Origin: Catalinimonas niigatensis
Lineage (GTDB): Bacteria > Bacteroidota > Bacteroidia > Cytophagales > Cyclobacteriaceae
Direction of reading: 5' to 3'
Assembly: GCF_030506285.1 (NCBI RefSeq)
Contig: NZ_CP119422.1
Span: 1 to 64,000, forward strand
DNA: 64,000 nucleotides
In this document: positions 37,399 through 45,734 of the stretch, one piece after another
Layout of the letters: the number at the start of each line of letters is the position of its first letter
Position numbering within the stretch: the stretch's first letter is position 1
The notes under the pieces: generated by a model
What the model saw: the letters and a program-made list of their open reading frames with translations, nothing else
What the model was told of the DNA's origin: nothing
Database searches by the model: none
Position numbers and translations under genes: made by a program

Positions 37399-39567
37399 AT
37401 GGACAAAAAAGACAAACTAACCTGCCCTAATATACTCCTTAACGCATATGCATGTTTTGGAAAATGTGATGTTGCCATATTGTTACGAATATTCGTATTA
37501 AGTGTGCTTTTAATTTGGCAGTCCACGAATCAAGTGATTGCAGAACAAAACCCATATCTCAATGAAGGTTATTCGCATGACCTTACCGATACTATTTCAA
37601 GTCTCTTATTAAAAAGTCTGGAAGGGTCTGAACCTTCAGAATCGCTGGAATATGCGATGGAAGCAATGAAGAGAGCTGAATACATAGACGATAGTGCTCA
37701 ATTAGCAGAAGCTTATTATTCAGTAGGCTCTTCGTATGATATGTTAGGCGAAGATCAACTGGCAATAAAATATTTTCAGCTTGCCCTCAAAGAATATGAA
37801 GATCTGGACGATAGTCTTAATGTGAGCTGGACATTAAATAACCTAGGAGTAGTTTATGATGAACTCGGCGACTACGATGAGGCTTTATCATATTATTTGT
37901 TGTCACTAGAAGCACTGGGCGAAGGAGAGTACCCTGAAAACAGGGTAACGCTTTATAACAATATTGGCCTTATTTATGAGGCCAATGGCTTAACCGATAA
38001 AGCACTGGAAAATCTTTATAGCGCCTACAGGCTTGCGCTAAAATATGACTTACAGGGCCGTATTACTTATCCTCTACATAGCTTGGGAGAAACCTATCTT
38101 AATCATGGTGAATACGATAGTGCGCTCCATTATTTTCTTCAGTCATATCAGGTAGATGATGAGTTGGAGGATCAAATGGGACTAGCCATTAATTTGCAAT
38201 CTATGGGGAAGGCTTACCTGCTTCAGAAAAAATACAAAAAAGCAGAAGCCCACTTGAAAGAAGCACTGGAAATTCAGACAAAAATAGGAGATAAATATGA
38301 GCAGACCTGTACTCTAACCTTGCTTGGCAAGCTGTACTTTCAAATGAAGAATTACGAGCAAGCTTTAGAATATACTGGAAGAGCGTTAAAGTTTGCAGAA
38401 AAATCAAATACCAAAAATCAAATTAAAGAAGCGGCAGAAGTGTTAAGCAATATATATCGTGATTTTGGAAATTTTGAAAAAGCACTTTTTTATACAGATT
38501 TAAGCAATACCTACAAAGACAGCATATACAATGAAGCAAAAAGTAGGCATCTGGCACTATTACAGTTAAACAAACAAGAAGCAGAAAATGCTGCTTTGAT
38601 GACTGATAATGAGTTTAAGTCTGCCATATTGGACGATCAACAGGTATTGATAGAGAAACAGACTTATGTGGTCATTTTTATATCTTTAGGGCTTGTATTA
38701 AGTTTTATTATACTTTCTCTCCTGATGAATTCAAATAAGGATAAGAATTTAGCCAATCAAAGACTGATCAAGCAAAAGCAAGAAATAGAGAAAATCATCA
38801 AAGAGCTTACCACACTAAATGAAAATGTAAACCGACAAAAAGATGACCTTCAACGGTCTAATCAAATCAAGGATAAGCTTCTTTCTATTATTTCTCATGA
38901 TTTTAGAAGCCCCTTAAATTCGCTAGAAGGGATTCTTGACCTGATGACTCAGGGCAGGATCTCTCCTGATGAAATGCAGATGATTTCTAAAGAACTCCGA
39001 CTAAAAGTGAATATCACGACGAATTTGTTGGACAACTTACTGAACTGGGCTAAAAGTCAAATGCAGGGAATTAATCCAAATCCTGAATTTTTTGACATAA
39101 AAAATTTAGTAGAAGATACCATTCACCTGCTTTCTACCCAGGCTGAGAAAAAAGATGTAAGAATCTATAATCGTATAGTGCATTCTCAAAATGTATTCTC
39201 TGACTATGAAATGACAAAACTAGTAGTTAGAAATCTGGTAAGTAATGCTATCAAATTCACTTCATCAGGAGATAAAATTTTTGTGAAAGCTGGTTTAGAA
39301 AATGGCTTCCTTCAATTTGTAGTAAAAGATACCGGTAAGGGTATCATACAAGAAGAAAAAAGTAAATTATTTACTCATGAGTCAAAATCCACCTTGGGCA
39401 CTGCTTACGAGAAAGGTACAGGTCTGGGCCTATTGCTTTGCAAAGATTTTGTGGAAAAAAATGGTGGAAATATCACTGTGGAAAGCGAAGAAGGTGAAGG
39501 AAGTACTTTTTGTTTTACCATTCCAATAGAGCCATCAGTCATAGAGCTAATGGAAATAAAAGAATGA
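37399..39567 (+). CDS. TPR-repeat sensor histidine kinase
   Basis: This membrane-bound histidine kinase has an N-terminal signal or membrane segment (about residues 29-48). An extracytoplasmic TPR array spans about residues 75-390 in at least seven 36-40-residue repeats such as AEAYYSVGSSYDMLGEDQLA. One transmembrane helix lies at about 420-443, with a coiled coil at about 448-485. HisKA carries His500 in IISHDFRSPLN, and the HATPase domain has NLVSNAIKF, DTGKGI and GTGLGLLL. No receiver domain is attached, and no response regulator is adjacent, so it is an orphan. Such TPR kinases are typical of Cytophagales and Flavobacteria. Confidence 0.92.
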   Translation: MDKKDKLTCPNILLNAYACFGKCDVAILLRIFVLSVLLIWQSTNQVIAEQNPYLNEGYSHDLTDTISSLLLKSLEGSEPSESLEYAMEAMKRAEYIDDSAQLAEAYYSVGSSYDMLGEDQLAIKYFQLALKEYEDLDDSLNVSWTLNNLGVVYDELGDYDEALSYYLLSLEALGEGEYPENRVTLYNNIGLIYEANGLTDKALENLYSAYRLALKYDLQGRITYPLHSLGETYLNHGEYDSALHYFLQSYQVDDELEDQMGLAINLQSMGKAYLLQKKYKKAEAHLKEALEIQTKIGDKYEQTCTLTLLGKLYFQMKNYEQALEYTGRALKFAEKSNTKNQIKEAAEVLSNIYRDFGNFEKALFYTDLSNTYKDSIYNEAKSRHLALLQLNKQEAENAALMTDNEFKSAILDDQQVLIEKQTYVVIFISLGLVLSFIILSLLMNSNKDKNLANQRLIKQKQEIEKIIKELTTLNENVNRQKDDLQRSNQIKDKLLSIISHDFRSPLNSLEGILDLMTQGRISPDEMQMISKELRLKVNITTNLLDNLLNWAKSQMQGINPNPEFFDIKNLVEDTIHLLSTQAEKKDVRIYNRIVHSQNVFSDYEMTKLVVRNLVSNAIKFTSSGDKIFVKAGLENGFLQFVVKDTGKGIIQEEKSKLFTHESKSTLGTAYEKGTGLGLLLCKDFVEKNGGNITVESEEGEGSTFCFTIPIEPSVIELMEIKE

Positions 39568-39731
39568 ACCACCATCAAACCTAAAACGCTCACAATGGTT
39601 CATTCTAATACTTGATCTTTAAGTCAAAATTTCAATACTTTTGTTAGCGACAACCTGATTGTTATAAGGAGGTTTAATATTAATTTCTTCTATATTTCTA
39701 AAAAAACCATGATATAACTCAGGAGTAATGA

Positions 39732-39743
39732 TGATCTTTGTCA
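39732..39743. promoter_or_regulatory. TGA-N6-TCA operator candidate, copy 1
   Basis: TGATCTTTGTCA, in the context ATGATCTTTGTCAT, lies about 60 bp before the kinase start at 39798. A nearly identical site is found at 42829-42840, about 64 bp before another stress-type gene. The half-site spacing resembles Crp/Fnr-family operators. The regulator is not in the window. Confidence 0.45.
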
Positions 39744-39797
39744 TGGCAAAATTGTATCCGATGTTAATCGCTATTTTTTTATCTAAATTCCTCAAGT

Positions 39798-40292
39798 ATG
39801 ATCATCATAATATTTGGCTTACCTGGAACTGGTAAATCTTATTTTGGAAAACGTTTAGCTGAGCACCTGGGCTTGGTTTATATCAACAGCGATAGAATTC
39901 GTAAGCGACTCCAACTAAGCGGAAAATATGGGTCGGAAGAAAAAAAGAGCGTATATGAACAAATGTTGAATACCACGGAAGAACAAGTGCAGCAGCACAA
40001 AGGTGTTATACTGGATGCTACCTTTAGTGATCACTCCTATATTCAGAAAGTGAAAAACTTAGCCCAACGGCATGAGATTCCCACCAGACTTATTGAAATG
40101 GTAGCAGATGAGAAGGTAATCATAGAAAGAGTACGTAAGACCAGACCTTATTCGGAAGCTGACTATGAAGTGTATAAAAAAATGAAAGCAAATTATGAGG
40201 CTATAGATGAAACTCACCTGATACTTGATACTTCTCAAACTACGGATGATCAATTGATACAAGAGGCTATAAAATACCTTTACCATGACTGA
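39798..40292 (+). CDS. P-loop small-molecule kinase (COG0645-like)
   Basis: This is a small ATP-binding kinase of 164 residues, resembling gluconate/shikimate-kinase-type P-loop proteins. The Walker A motif GLPGTGKS is at residues 7-14. A DATF stretch near 73 is in the place of Walker B, and RVRKTRPYSEADYEVY near 110 resembles the lid. In many bacteria this domain is fused to an aminoglycoside-phosphotransferase-like domain (COG2187). Here the partner is a separate gene whose start overlaps this stop by 8 bp. Genes of this type often occur with universal stress proteins in low-oxygen or dormancy gene sets, and one follows here. Confidence 0.85.
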   Translation: MIIIIFGLPGTGKSYFGKRLAEHLGLVYINSDRIRKRLQLSGKYGSEEKKSVYEQMLNTTEEQVQQHKGVILDATFSDHSYIQKVKNLAQRHEIPTRLIEMVADEKVIIERVRKTRPYSEADYEVYKKMKANYEAIDETHLILDTSQTTDDQLIQEAIKYLYHD

Positions 40293-41310
40293 GAAAGAAT
40301 TTATCCTGCTTAAAAATAACCCATTGATCCTAGGCAATGAAATCTCTCATCATATAGAATTTTATGAGACACACATTTCTTATCTGCTGATATTATCGGA
40401 GTATGTTTATAAAATTAAAAAGACTGTTAAACTTCCATTTCTTGATTTTTCGGAGTTGCAACTTAGACAAAAAGCTTGTACTCAGGAGTTGTTGCTTAAC
40501 CTTCGGACAGCTCCATCCATGTACATAGATCTGTATGAAGTAAAAAACGTTCAAGATAGAATTAGTATAGGGGGGAGTTATGGGAGAACAATAGATTATG
40601 CGGTGAGGATGAAAAAAGCAGACAATAATCTTGAAATGGATCAGGTATTGGCCCGGAATGAGGTAGAGAAGAAACACATGGAAAAACTTGCCAGCCTGGT
40701 TGCTCAATTTCATCAAAAGACATTTGCAGTGCACAAGGTATGGGATTTACAAGGCCTCAAAGATACCTATAATCAGCTACAGGCATGGAGTAATTTGGCA
40801 GGACATGCATTAGGTAAGGATTATCAGCGCACCATCCATGATTCCTGCGACCTTTCAGATCATTTTTTGACCAAAAATATTGATAAAATGAACAAGCGTA
40901 GCCAAATGAGCTTGGTCAGAGATGTACATGGGGATTTACATAGCCGCAATATATTCTTAGAAAACAATCCCATTATTTTTGATTGTATTGAATTTGATGA
41001 TGACCTGCGGCAAATAGACCTGCTCAATGAAATTGCCTTTTTTATAATGGACATGGAGTTTTTCGGAGCAGATGAACTAGCCCGGCATTTTTACAATCAT
41101 TATGTAAGTATGATGCTAGCAGCTGGTTATGAAACCCTGGAAGATGACGCAATTCTGAATTATTTTAAAATGTATCGGGCATCAGTAAGGGCAAAAGTAG
41201 GTTTCATAAGTCTGGACAAACAAAAAGAAGAAACAAAGCAGCAGGATTTAGGAGAAGAAATTACCCGATATCTGAATCTGGTAAAGCGATATTCTCTACT
41301 GTTGACATAA
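40285..41310 (+). CDS. Aminoglycoside-phosphotransferase-like kinase (COG2187-like)
   Basis: This is a protein-kinase-fold phosphotransferase of unknown substrate. The catalytic loop is VHGDLHSRN with Asp217, and the metal-binding Asp233 lies in IIFDCIEFDDDLRQIDLLNE. An N-terminal lobe with the ATP-binding lysine region (YKIKKTVKLPFLDF) spans about residues 40-60. It is translationally coupled to the P-loop kinase gene (8-bp overlap), matching a known domain fusion, so the two probably act on one substrate. A strong bidirectional terminator follows. Confidence 0.85.
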   Translation: MTEKEFILLKNNPLILGNEISHHIEFYETHISYLLILSEYVYKIKKTVKLPFLDFSELQLRQKACTQELLLNLRTAPSMYIDLYEVKNVQDRISIGGSYGRTIDYAVRMKKADNNLEMDQVLARNEVEKKHMEKLASLVAQFHQKTFAVHKVWDLQGLKDTYNQLQAWSNLAGHALGKDYQRTIHDSCDLSDHFLTKNIDKMNKRSQMSLVRDVHGDLHSRNIFLENNPIIFDCIEFDDDLRQIDLLNEIAFFIMDMEFFGADELARHFYNHYVSMMLAAGYETLEDDAILNYFKMYRASVRAKVGFISLDKQKEETKQQDLGEEITRYLNLVKRYSLLLT

Positions 41311-41338
41311 AAAAGTGGAGTTCTGTCACCACTTTTTT
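41309..41338. terminator. Bidirectional terminator between convergent genes
   Basis: AAAAAAGTGG and CCACTTTTTT form a perfect 10-bp stem around a 10-base loop. The A-run and T-run serve the kinase transcript on the plus strand and the universal-stress-protein transcript on the minus strand. The stem overlaps the last two bases of the kinase stop codon. Confidence 0.85.
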
Positions 41339-41356
41339 ATGTTGTGCTAGCAAAAC

Positions 41357-42205
41357 TTAATTCTTCAGTACCAGTAACGGTCTTTGGGTATGGAATATCA
41401 TATGCTGAGTTTTGCTGCCATGTATGAGTTTATCAATCAGGCTATGCTCACGAGGGACCATCGCCAACATACTGAATTCATGATTCTTCAAAAATCTTTC
41501 AATGCCTTCATTGATGCTTTCATCTTCCAAAGTATAATGATATGCACGAGGCACCTTATGAAGAATTCTATCCAGGTCTTCACCGGCCTCCAGTTCTTCA
41601 ATAGATAATTTAGTAGCCTCTTTACGGACATGGAGTATATCTAAATTGGCGTGAAATGTATTTGCCATACTAATCATTGTAGCGTAAGTTTCCGGCTTAT
41701 GCACTTTTTGGTAATCAGTCGCAAGTACAATACTTTCTATTTTGCTAAACTTAACATTTTCCGGAATCACAAGAATTGGCACCTGAGTGCGATTAATAAG
41801 GTGTGTTGTGGTACTGCCAAACAATTCCTGTAATGCATTGGCACCCCTGGTACCCATCACAACCAGGTCTATGTTTTTCTGTTCAATAATATGCTGGATG
41901 TTTTCTTCTGCAAATCCACATTCTAAAACAGTTTCGTAATGCAAAGATTTACTGGAGAGATAGTCGTTTTTAATTTTATCCATTTCTGCGTTGACCTCTT
42001 CTCTCACATCTTCAATGTCAACCATTCCTTCAGGATATATACCACCTAATGGGTAAGCCACATCAGAAACAGTTGGAATGCGGTAGGAGTGTAGTACGTA
42101 CAGTTTAGCTTCAAATTCTCTCGCAAGTCCTGTAGCATAAAGCAGTGCATTATTTGCGGCGGATGAAAAATCGGTAGGTGCTAAGATGTTCTTGATAGAT
42201 TTCAT
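41357..42205 (-). CDS. Universal stress protein with two UspA domains
   Basis: This is a tandem UspA protein of 282 residues. The first domain (about 1-145) begins KNILAPTDFSSAANNAL and has the nucleotide-binding VVMGTRGANALQELFGSTT motif, consistent with ATP binding. The second domain (about 150-282) has a weaker motif (LAMVPREHSLIDKLIHGSKT). It is cytoplasmic. It lies 20 bp after the DUF892-type gene and is probably in one transcript with it. The context of ferritin-like, DUF2267 and COG2187-type genes points to a stress or low-oxygen survival set. Confidence 0.93.
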   Translation of the reverse strand: MKSIKNILAPTDFSSAANNALLYATGLAREFEAKLYVLHSYRIPTVSDVAYPLGGIYPEGMVDIEDVREEVNAEMDKIKNDYLSSKSLHYETVLECGFAEENIQHIIEQKNIDLVVMGTRGANALQELFGSTTTHLINRTQVPILVIPENVKFSKIESIVLATDYQKVHKPETYATMISMANTFHANLDILHVRKEATKLSIEELEAGEDLDRILHKVPRAYHYTLEDESINEGIERFLKNHEFSMLAMVPREHSLIDKLIHGSKTQHMIFHTQRPLLVLKN

Positions 42206-42225
42206 GGCATTGATATTTAGAGATA

Positions 42226-42744
42226 CTAAGCATAAGTTTCTTCCAATTTTGGATTGAAAACATTGATAAGAAAATCCTCCTTAACCATCGTAGTTACCCT
42301 TTTTAAAATCGCTTCTTCTGCATAAAGGATTTTTTGCATAAGATCGGCTTCCTGTTGAAAATCAAGAGAGCGAAAGTAAAGCAGCAGTGTCTTATAATTT
42401 CCCAGCTTATAATGGCTAGCCAAAATAAGTGAATGTAACAAAGTGGCATCCACAAGTGTGGCACTGCTATCTTCATCAATCAATTTGAAGGTTTCCTTAA
42501 ATAGCCCATTAATCCCTTCGCTGCCAGCCTGGATATGGGTATTTTTCATTGAATTCATGATTTTGAGAAGATAATTCAGCTTATAATTTGAGCTTTGCTT
42601 CACATCAAACAGTAATTCTTTAAGTTGTGAAGCACTTGCCTTATAAGTGAGCACTTGTAAGTAAACAAGAAATTGATGCTCTGACTTATACATTATACTT
42701 AAATGTTTAAGTGCAAGTTCACGATAATTGTGGATAGACTTCAT
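42226..42744 (-). CDS. Ferritin-like DUF892 (YciE/YciF-type) protein
   Basis: This all-helical protein of 172 residues looks like the DUF892 four-helix bundle, a ferritin-like fold linked to stress. Supporting stretches are LALKHLSIMYKSEHQFLVYL at the N-terminus, a middle GINGLFKETF, and LILASHYKLGNYKTLLLYFR. Some acidic iron ligands of true ferritins are not evident, so metal binding is uncertain. It is the first gene of a minus-strand pair with the universal stress protein and is divergent from the DUF2267 gene. Confidence 0.72.
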   Translation of the reverse strand: MKSIHNYRELALKHLSIMYKSEHQFLVYLQVLTYKASASQLKELLFDVKQSSNYKLNYLLKIMNSMKNTHIQAGSEGINGLFKETFKLIDEDSSATLVDATLLHSLILASHYKLGNYKTLLLYFRSLDFQQEADLMQKILYAEEAILKRVTTMVKEDFLINVFNPKLEETYA

Positions 42745-42828
42745 AATTAAAAAATTTTTATTATCTTAATAAGTAGTAAGGTAAAAAAGATACTTTTCTA
42801 AATTTACCATTTAAATCAGCTTTTTTTA

Positions 42829-42840
42829 TGATTTTTGTCA
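42829..42840. promoter_or_regulatory. TGA-N6-TCA operator candidate, copy 2
   Basis: TGATTTTTGTCA, in the context ATGATTTTTGTCAT, lies in the gap between the divergent DUF892 and DUF2267 genes. It is about 60-65 bp before the DUF2267 start and about 85 bp before the other start. It differs from the site at 39732-39743 by one base in 14, and the distance to a start codon is the same. Confidence 0.45.
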
Positions 42841-42898
42841 TATTATTTTTTAACATATCGCACTAACTTTTTGAAAATTTATCTAAAAATGTATAGCC

Positions 42899-43396
42899 AT
42901 GAAAACGCTTCACAAACTCGACAAACATGTGATCTATCTGGATGAATTAATTCTGCAGGTAGCCTCACTATTAGACCGCCCTAACGACATTAATTGTGCA
43001 GCCCGTGCTGTTGAAGCCGTACTAATAGCAGTAAGAAACCGGCTTACTTTTGAGCAGTCTATCAAATTTTTGAACTATTTGCCGCTTCCTTTTAAAGCGA
43101 TTTACATCAAAGATTGGAAAGTGAACGACCGTGTGCCTGATCGTATAGAATCTATGAACGAGTTTATTGAAGAGGTGTACAGACTTGATTCTACTGTATG
43201 TAACAATGACTATTGCGAATATCAAGAAATCAAGAAAATAGTAAAAGCTGTCTTCAAAGTTATAGGCTTTCATGTCTCAAGTGAAGAACTTAAGAAAGAG
43301 CTTACTTTCTTACCTGACGATCTAAGAATATATTTAGAGGCTGAAGGGGTATCTATAAAGTCTAATATGGTAGACTCAAGTATCTGGTTATCTTAG
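42899..43396 (+). CDS. DUF2267 protein
   Basis: This is a helical cytoplasmic protein of 165 residues with two half-repeats. The signature region is AVEAVLIAVRNRLTFEQSIK followed by LPLPFKAIYIKDWK (about residues 45-82). A second half follows with VKAVFKVIGFHVSSEELKKE and LPDDLRIYLEA. The function of DUF2267 is unknown; it is common in stress and halophile gene sets. It may share the TGA-N6-TCA site with the divergent stress genes. Confidence 0.82.
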   Translation: MKTLHKLDKHVIYLDELILQVASLLDRPNDINCAARAVEAVLIAVRNRLTFEQSIKFLNYLPLPFKAIYIKDWKVNDRVPDRIESMNEFIEEVYRLDSTVCNNDYCEYQEIKKIVKAVFKVIGFHVSSEELKKELTFLPDDLRIYLEAEGVSIKSNMVDSSIWLS

Positions 43397-43700
43397 CTGA
43401 GCTACTTTCTTTAGTGGTAATTTATGGGACTGGTATTTCTGCTACAGAAAATGAATATTTTTATTTTACTGGTCATGGGATTGGTATATGATTAACCATA
43501 GAAATATTGATTCTTTTGATAAAAAATACCTAACTCTTTATTATCGCAAAATTATAATCAAACCAAACTGAGTTATCAAACAAATTTATTTTTTTAAGGA
43601 AACTCATCCTAAATGAGCAATAATGCTCATTGATCATTTGTGGAAAATGTCAAAAATATTAAATATCTAATTTCTTTTTTCAGCAGAAGTCAGAGATAAT
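43397..43700. other. 304-bp gap between convergent genes with a palindrome
   Basis: AATGAGC-AATAAT-GCTCATT (43612-43631) is a perfect 7-bp stem-loop and may end transcription, though it has no clear T-run. Two similar stretches, GGGACTGGTATTT (43428-43440) and GGGATTGGTATAT (43477-43489), form a short direct repeat. No gene is seen. Confidence 0.5.
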
Positions 43701-44735
43701 TTAACGCCACCAACTGCGCCAAAAATCTGTGTATCCTCTTTGCCTTATGATGCCAATAGGTCCCTTGTAAATTCCTCCATCAATATATTTATCATATACT
43801 CGGATTGTTAATAAGTTATAATCACCAAATTTCAGTACGTTAGGAGGTAGTGTATACTTTCTGATGGTTTGATAGGCAAAATCGTCATTATATACATACT
43901 GATTGTTGTCGTCAAAACCTGTACTTCCGATGAGGACACCATTTACAAAAGTCTGATCAAAATCATCAATCATACCCAGGAGAAGTATCAATTCATCTGT
44001 ATTCAGATTTTGTGGTAGGTAGAATACTTTTCTATACCAGGCATACCCGTCATAGTTAACAAAACCTTGTTTTTCCCAGAAAAGCGGAACCATAATCTTC
44101 TCCCAATCGGTAGCGGATTCTTTTTGTTCTTTCCATAAAAGATTATCTCCCAGATTAAAATCCCATACACCATTAAGATCAACATCAAGTTTATCATATT
44201 CTTTGTTGGAAACGATACCAAGTACTCCTGCAATGATACCACCATCTACTTTATCATCATAAACGCGAATGGCAATGGTGTTTTCACCTTCAGGATTAAG
44301 ATATTCCGAAGGTATGGGATACCTGCGAAAGGCATTATAGGCAGTCTGGTAATAAGGAGGAAAGGAACCGGAAAAACCGATCAGCTTACCATTGACAAAT
44401 ACCTCATCCACATCATCAATATAGCCAAGGGATAAATATAAATTTTCATCTGAATGCTCCTTACTAAGCACAAATTTTTTGCGATACCAGGCGTAACCAT
44501 CATAGGAATGAAAACCCTGTGTTTCCCATGCTGCTGGAGCAAATAGCTGATCCCACTGACTATCGTCGTAAGTAAGCTCGGACCATCTGAGATTGTCACC
44601 AATCTGAAATTTCCACTCGCCTTTTAAGTCTATTTGAAGATCCCAGGTTGAGGCAAATGAAAATGAAAATGAAAAGCTACCCAAGAGCAAAGCGTGGACG
44701 TAAAAAACCGTTTTATACATATGTGCAGTAGCCAT
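43701..44735 (-). CDS. Exported protein with two tandem GH2-like sugar-binding jelly-roll domains
   Basis: The mature protein is two copies of a galactose-binding-like beta-sandwich, as in the N-terminal domain of GH2 beta-galactosidases, with no catalytic domain. The copies cover about residues 33-182 and 183-335. Matching landmarks are LKGEWKFQIGDNLRW and LNGVWDFNLGDNLLW, GYAWYRKKF and GYAWYRKVF, FVNGKLIG and FVNGVLIG, and VDGGIIAG and IDGGIYKG. A signal peptide precedes them, and the start may be ATG 44735 or 44720. It is probably a carbohydrate-binding or structural surface protein. It lies 30 bp after the retropepsin-like gene on the same strand. Confidence 0.78.
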   Translation of the reverse strand: MATAHMYKTVFYVHALLLGSFSFSFSFASTWDLQIDLKGEWKFQIGDNLRWSELTYDDSQWDQLFAPAAWETQGFHSYDGYAWYRKKFVLSKEHSDENLYLSLGYIDDVDEVFVNGKLIGFSGSFPPYYQTAYNAFRRYPIPSEYLNPEGENTIAIRVYDDKVDGGIIAGVLGIVSNKEYDKLDVDLNGVWDFNLGDNLLWKEQKESATDWEKIMVPLFWEKQGFVNYDGYAWYRKVFYLPQNLNTDELILLLGMIDDFDQTFVNGVLIGSTGFDDNNQYVYNDDFAYQTIRKYTLPPNVLKFGDYNLLTIRVYDKYIDGGIYKGPIGIIRQRGYTDFWRSWWR

Positions 44736-44765
44736 TCAATATTTGAGTAAGAAGCACTGAATTTT

Positions 44766-45341
44766 CTAATAATAATGGCTAATCATTTCCTCTATGCCTT
44801 TAGATTTCAAGCTATATTGAGAAAAATGCCTCTCATGGGATTTCTCTTCTATCGCATGTTTGGTGGAAAAGCCAATCCTGCGTGTATTGTAATCAATCAT
44901 GAAGTCATACTTTCTCATGATATCAGAACCAATAATCCCATGTATCGTGATATGAGATTTTTTTTTCACCAGGGACACAAGCTTACTCAAATCTAATGCA
45001 AACAGAGTGCTTTTCATCTCACTATTTCCTAATACTAGCCTGCAAAATTTAATTCTGCTAAGATTTTTCTTTATGCCATTTATACCTTCAATGTTATGGC
45101 TTTCTTCTTTGCTGTGGGCAATTCTGAATTTAAATAATTTCGTATTTTTTTCATCTAGTATGGAAATATCGGAACCCGTATCTATCAAAAAATATGCGGT
45201 CTTACCGTTGATTTTTGCTGCAACAATAGGTTTATGATCCAGATGAACCATATTTATATATTCGTAATTAACTGTTTGTGCCCGTGTACTTAAAGTAGAA
45301 GTGTACAACAAAATCAGTACAAAAATAGAGTGCATTCTCAT
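44766..45341 (-). CDS. Secreted retropepsin-like aspartic protease
   Basis: This single-domain aspartyl protease-like protein (clan AA) has a signal peptide ending near residue 21 (LSTRAQ). The active-site motif is FLIDTGSDISIL with Asp54, and the flap and second hydrophobic-hydrophobic-Gly motif is ITIHGIIGSDIM. Proteins of this size must dimerise to form the active site. Many Bacteroidota members are annotated only as aspartyl proteases or clan AA. It is upstream of the jelly-roll protein in a likely operon. A TCACATGTGA palindrome (45419-45428) lies about 78 bp before its start. Confidence 0.83.
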   Translation of the reverse strand: MRMHSIFVLILLYTSTLSTRAQTVNYEYINMVHLDHKPIVAAKINGKTAYFLIDTGSDISILDEKNTKLFKFRIAHSKEESHNIEGINGIKKNLSRIKFCRLVLGNSEMKSTLFALDLSKLVSLVKKKSHITIHGIIGSDIMRKYDFMIDYNTRRIGFSTKHAIEEKSHERHFSQYSLKSKGIEEMISHYY

Positions 45342-45581
45342 GGCTAAATAGTTTGTACTAAATTAAATTGACATTCTATTGTAAGTGCCATGAATGAGTA
45401 ATGGGATGTAAAAGATTGTCACATGTGAAAGGAGCAGATGATATGTCCAATTTAAAACTTTAGAAGCGTACGGTTTTTTTACCGCGAAATTGTTATACAT
45501 AATGCATACTTAAAAAAAGTATAAAAAAATTCGTTTTTTAAGTATTTATTAATACCTTAGCATTATCAACTTAAAATTAGT
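45342..45581. promoter_or_regulatory. Intergenic control region with palindromes
   Basis: The perfect palindrome TCACATGTGA (45419-45428) lies upstream of the aspartic protease gene and is Crp-like. ATACTT and AAGTAT (45506-45522) form a weaker AT-rich stem. The region must hold the protease promoter and, if real, that of the small ORF at 45582. Confidence 0.35.
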
Positions 45582-45734
45582 ATGATGATGGAAACTAAAG
45601 TAATGTATTATAATAAGTCGGAGAACGAGAGATACGGGCGTCCACAGAACATAAGAGTGCTTGTTTCTTCTTACCTTACAGAGTTGCGGGAGAATAGCGG
45701 AGATAAAAAGAGAAATCAAACTACTGCTGGATAA
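45582..45734 (+). CDS. Possible 50-residue small protein
   Basis: This short open frame starts with three Met codons and encodes a polar, basic peptide (NKSENERYGR, LTELRENSGD, ending in QTTAG). It overlaps the convergent response-regulator stop by 14 bp. There is no signal or membrane segment and no known family. The composition differs from its AT-rich flanks and looks protein-like, but the overlap and small size leave it doubtful. Confidence 0.3.
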   Translation: MMMETKVMYYNKSENERYGRPQNIRVLVSSYLTELRENSGDKKRNQTTAG

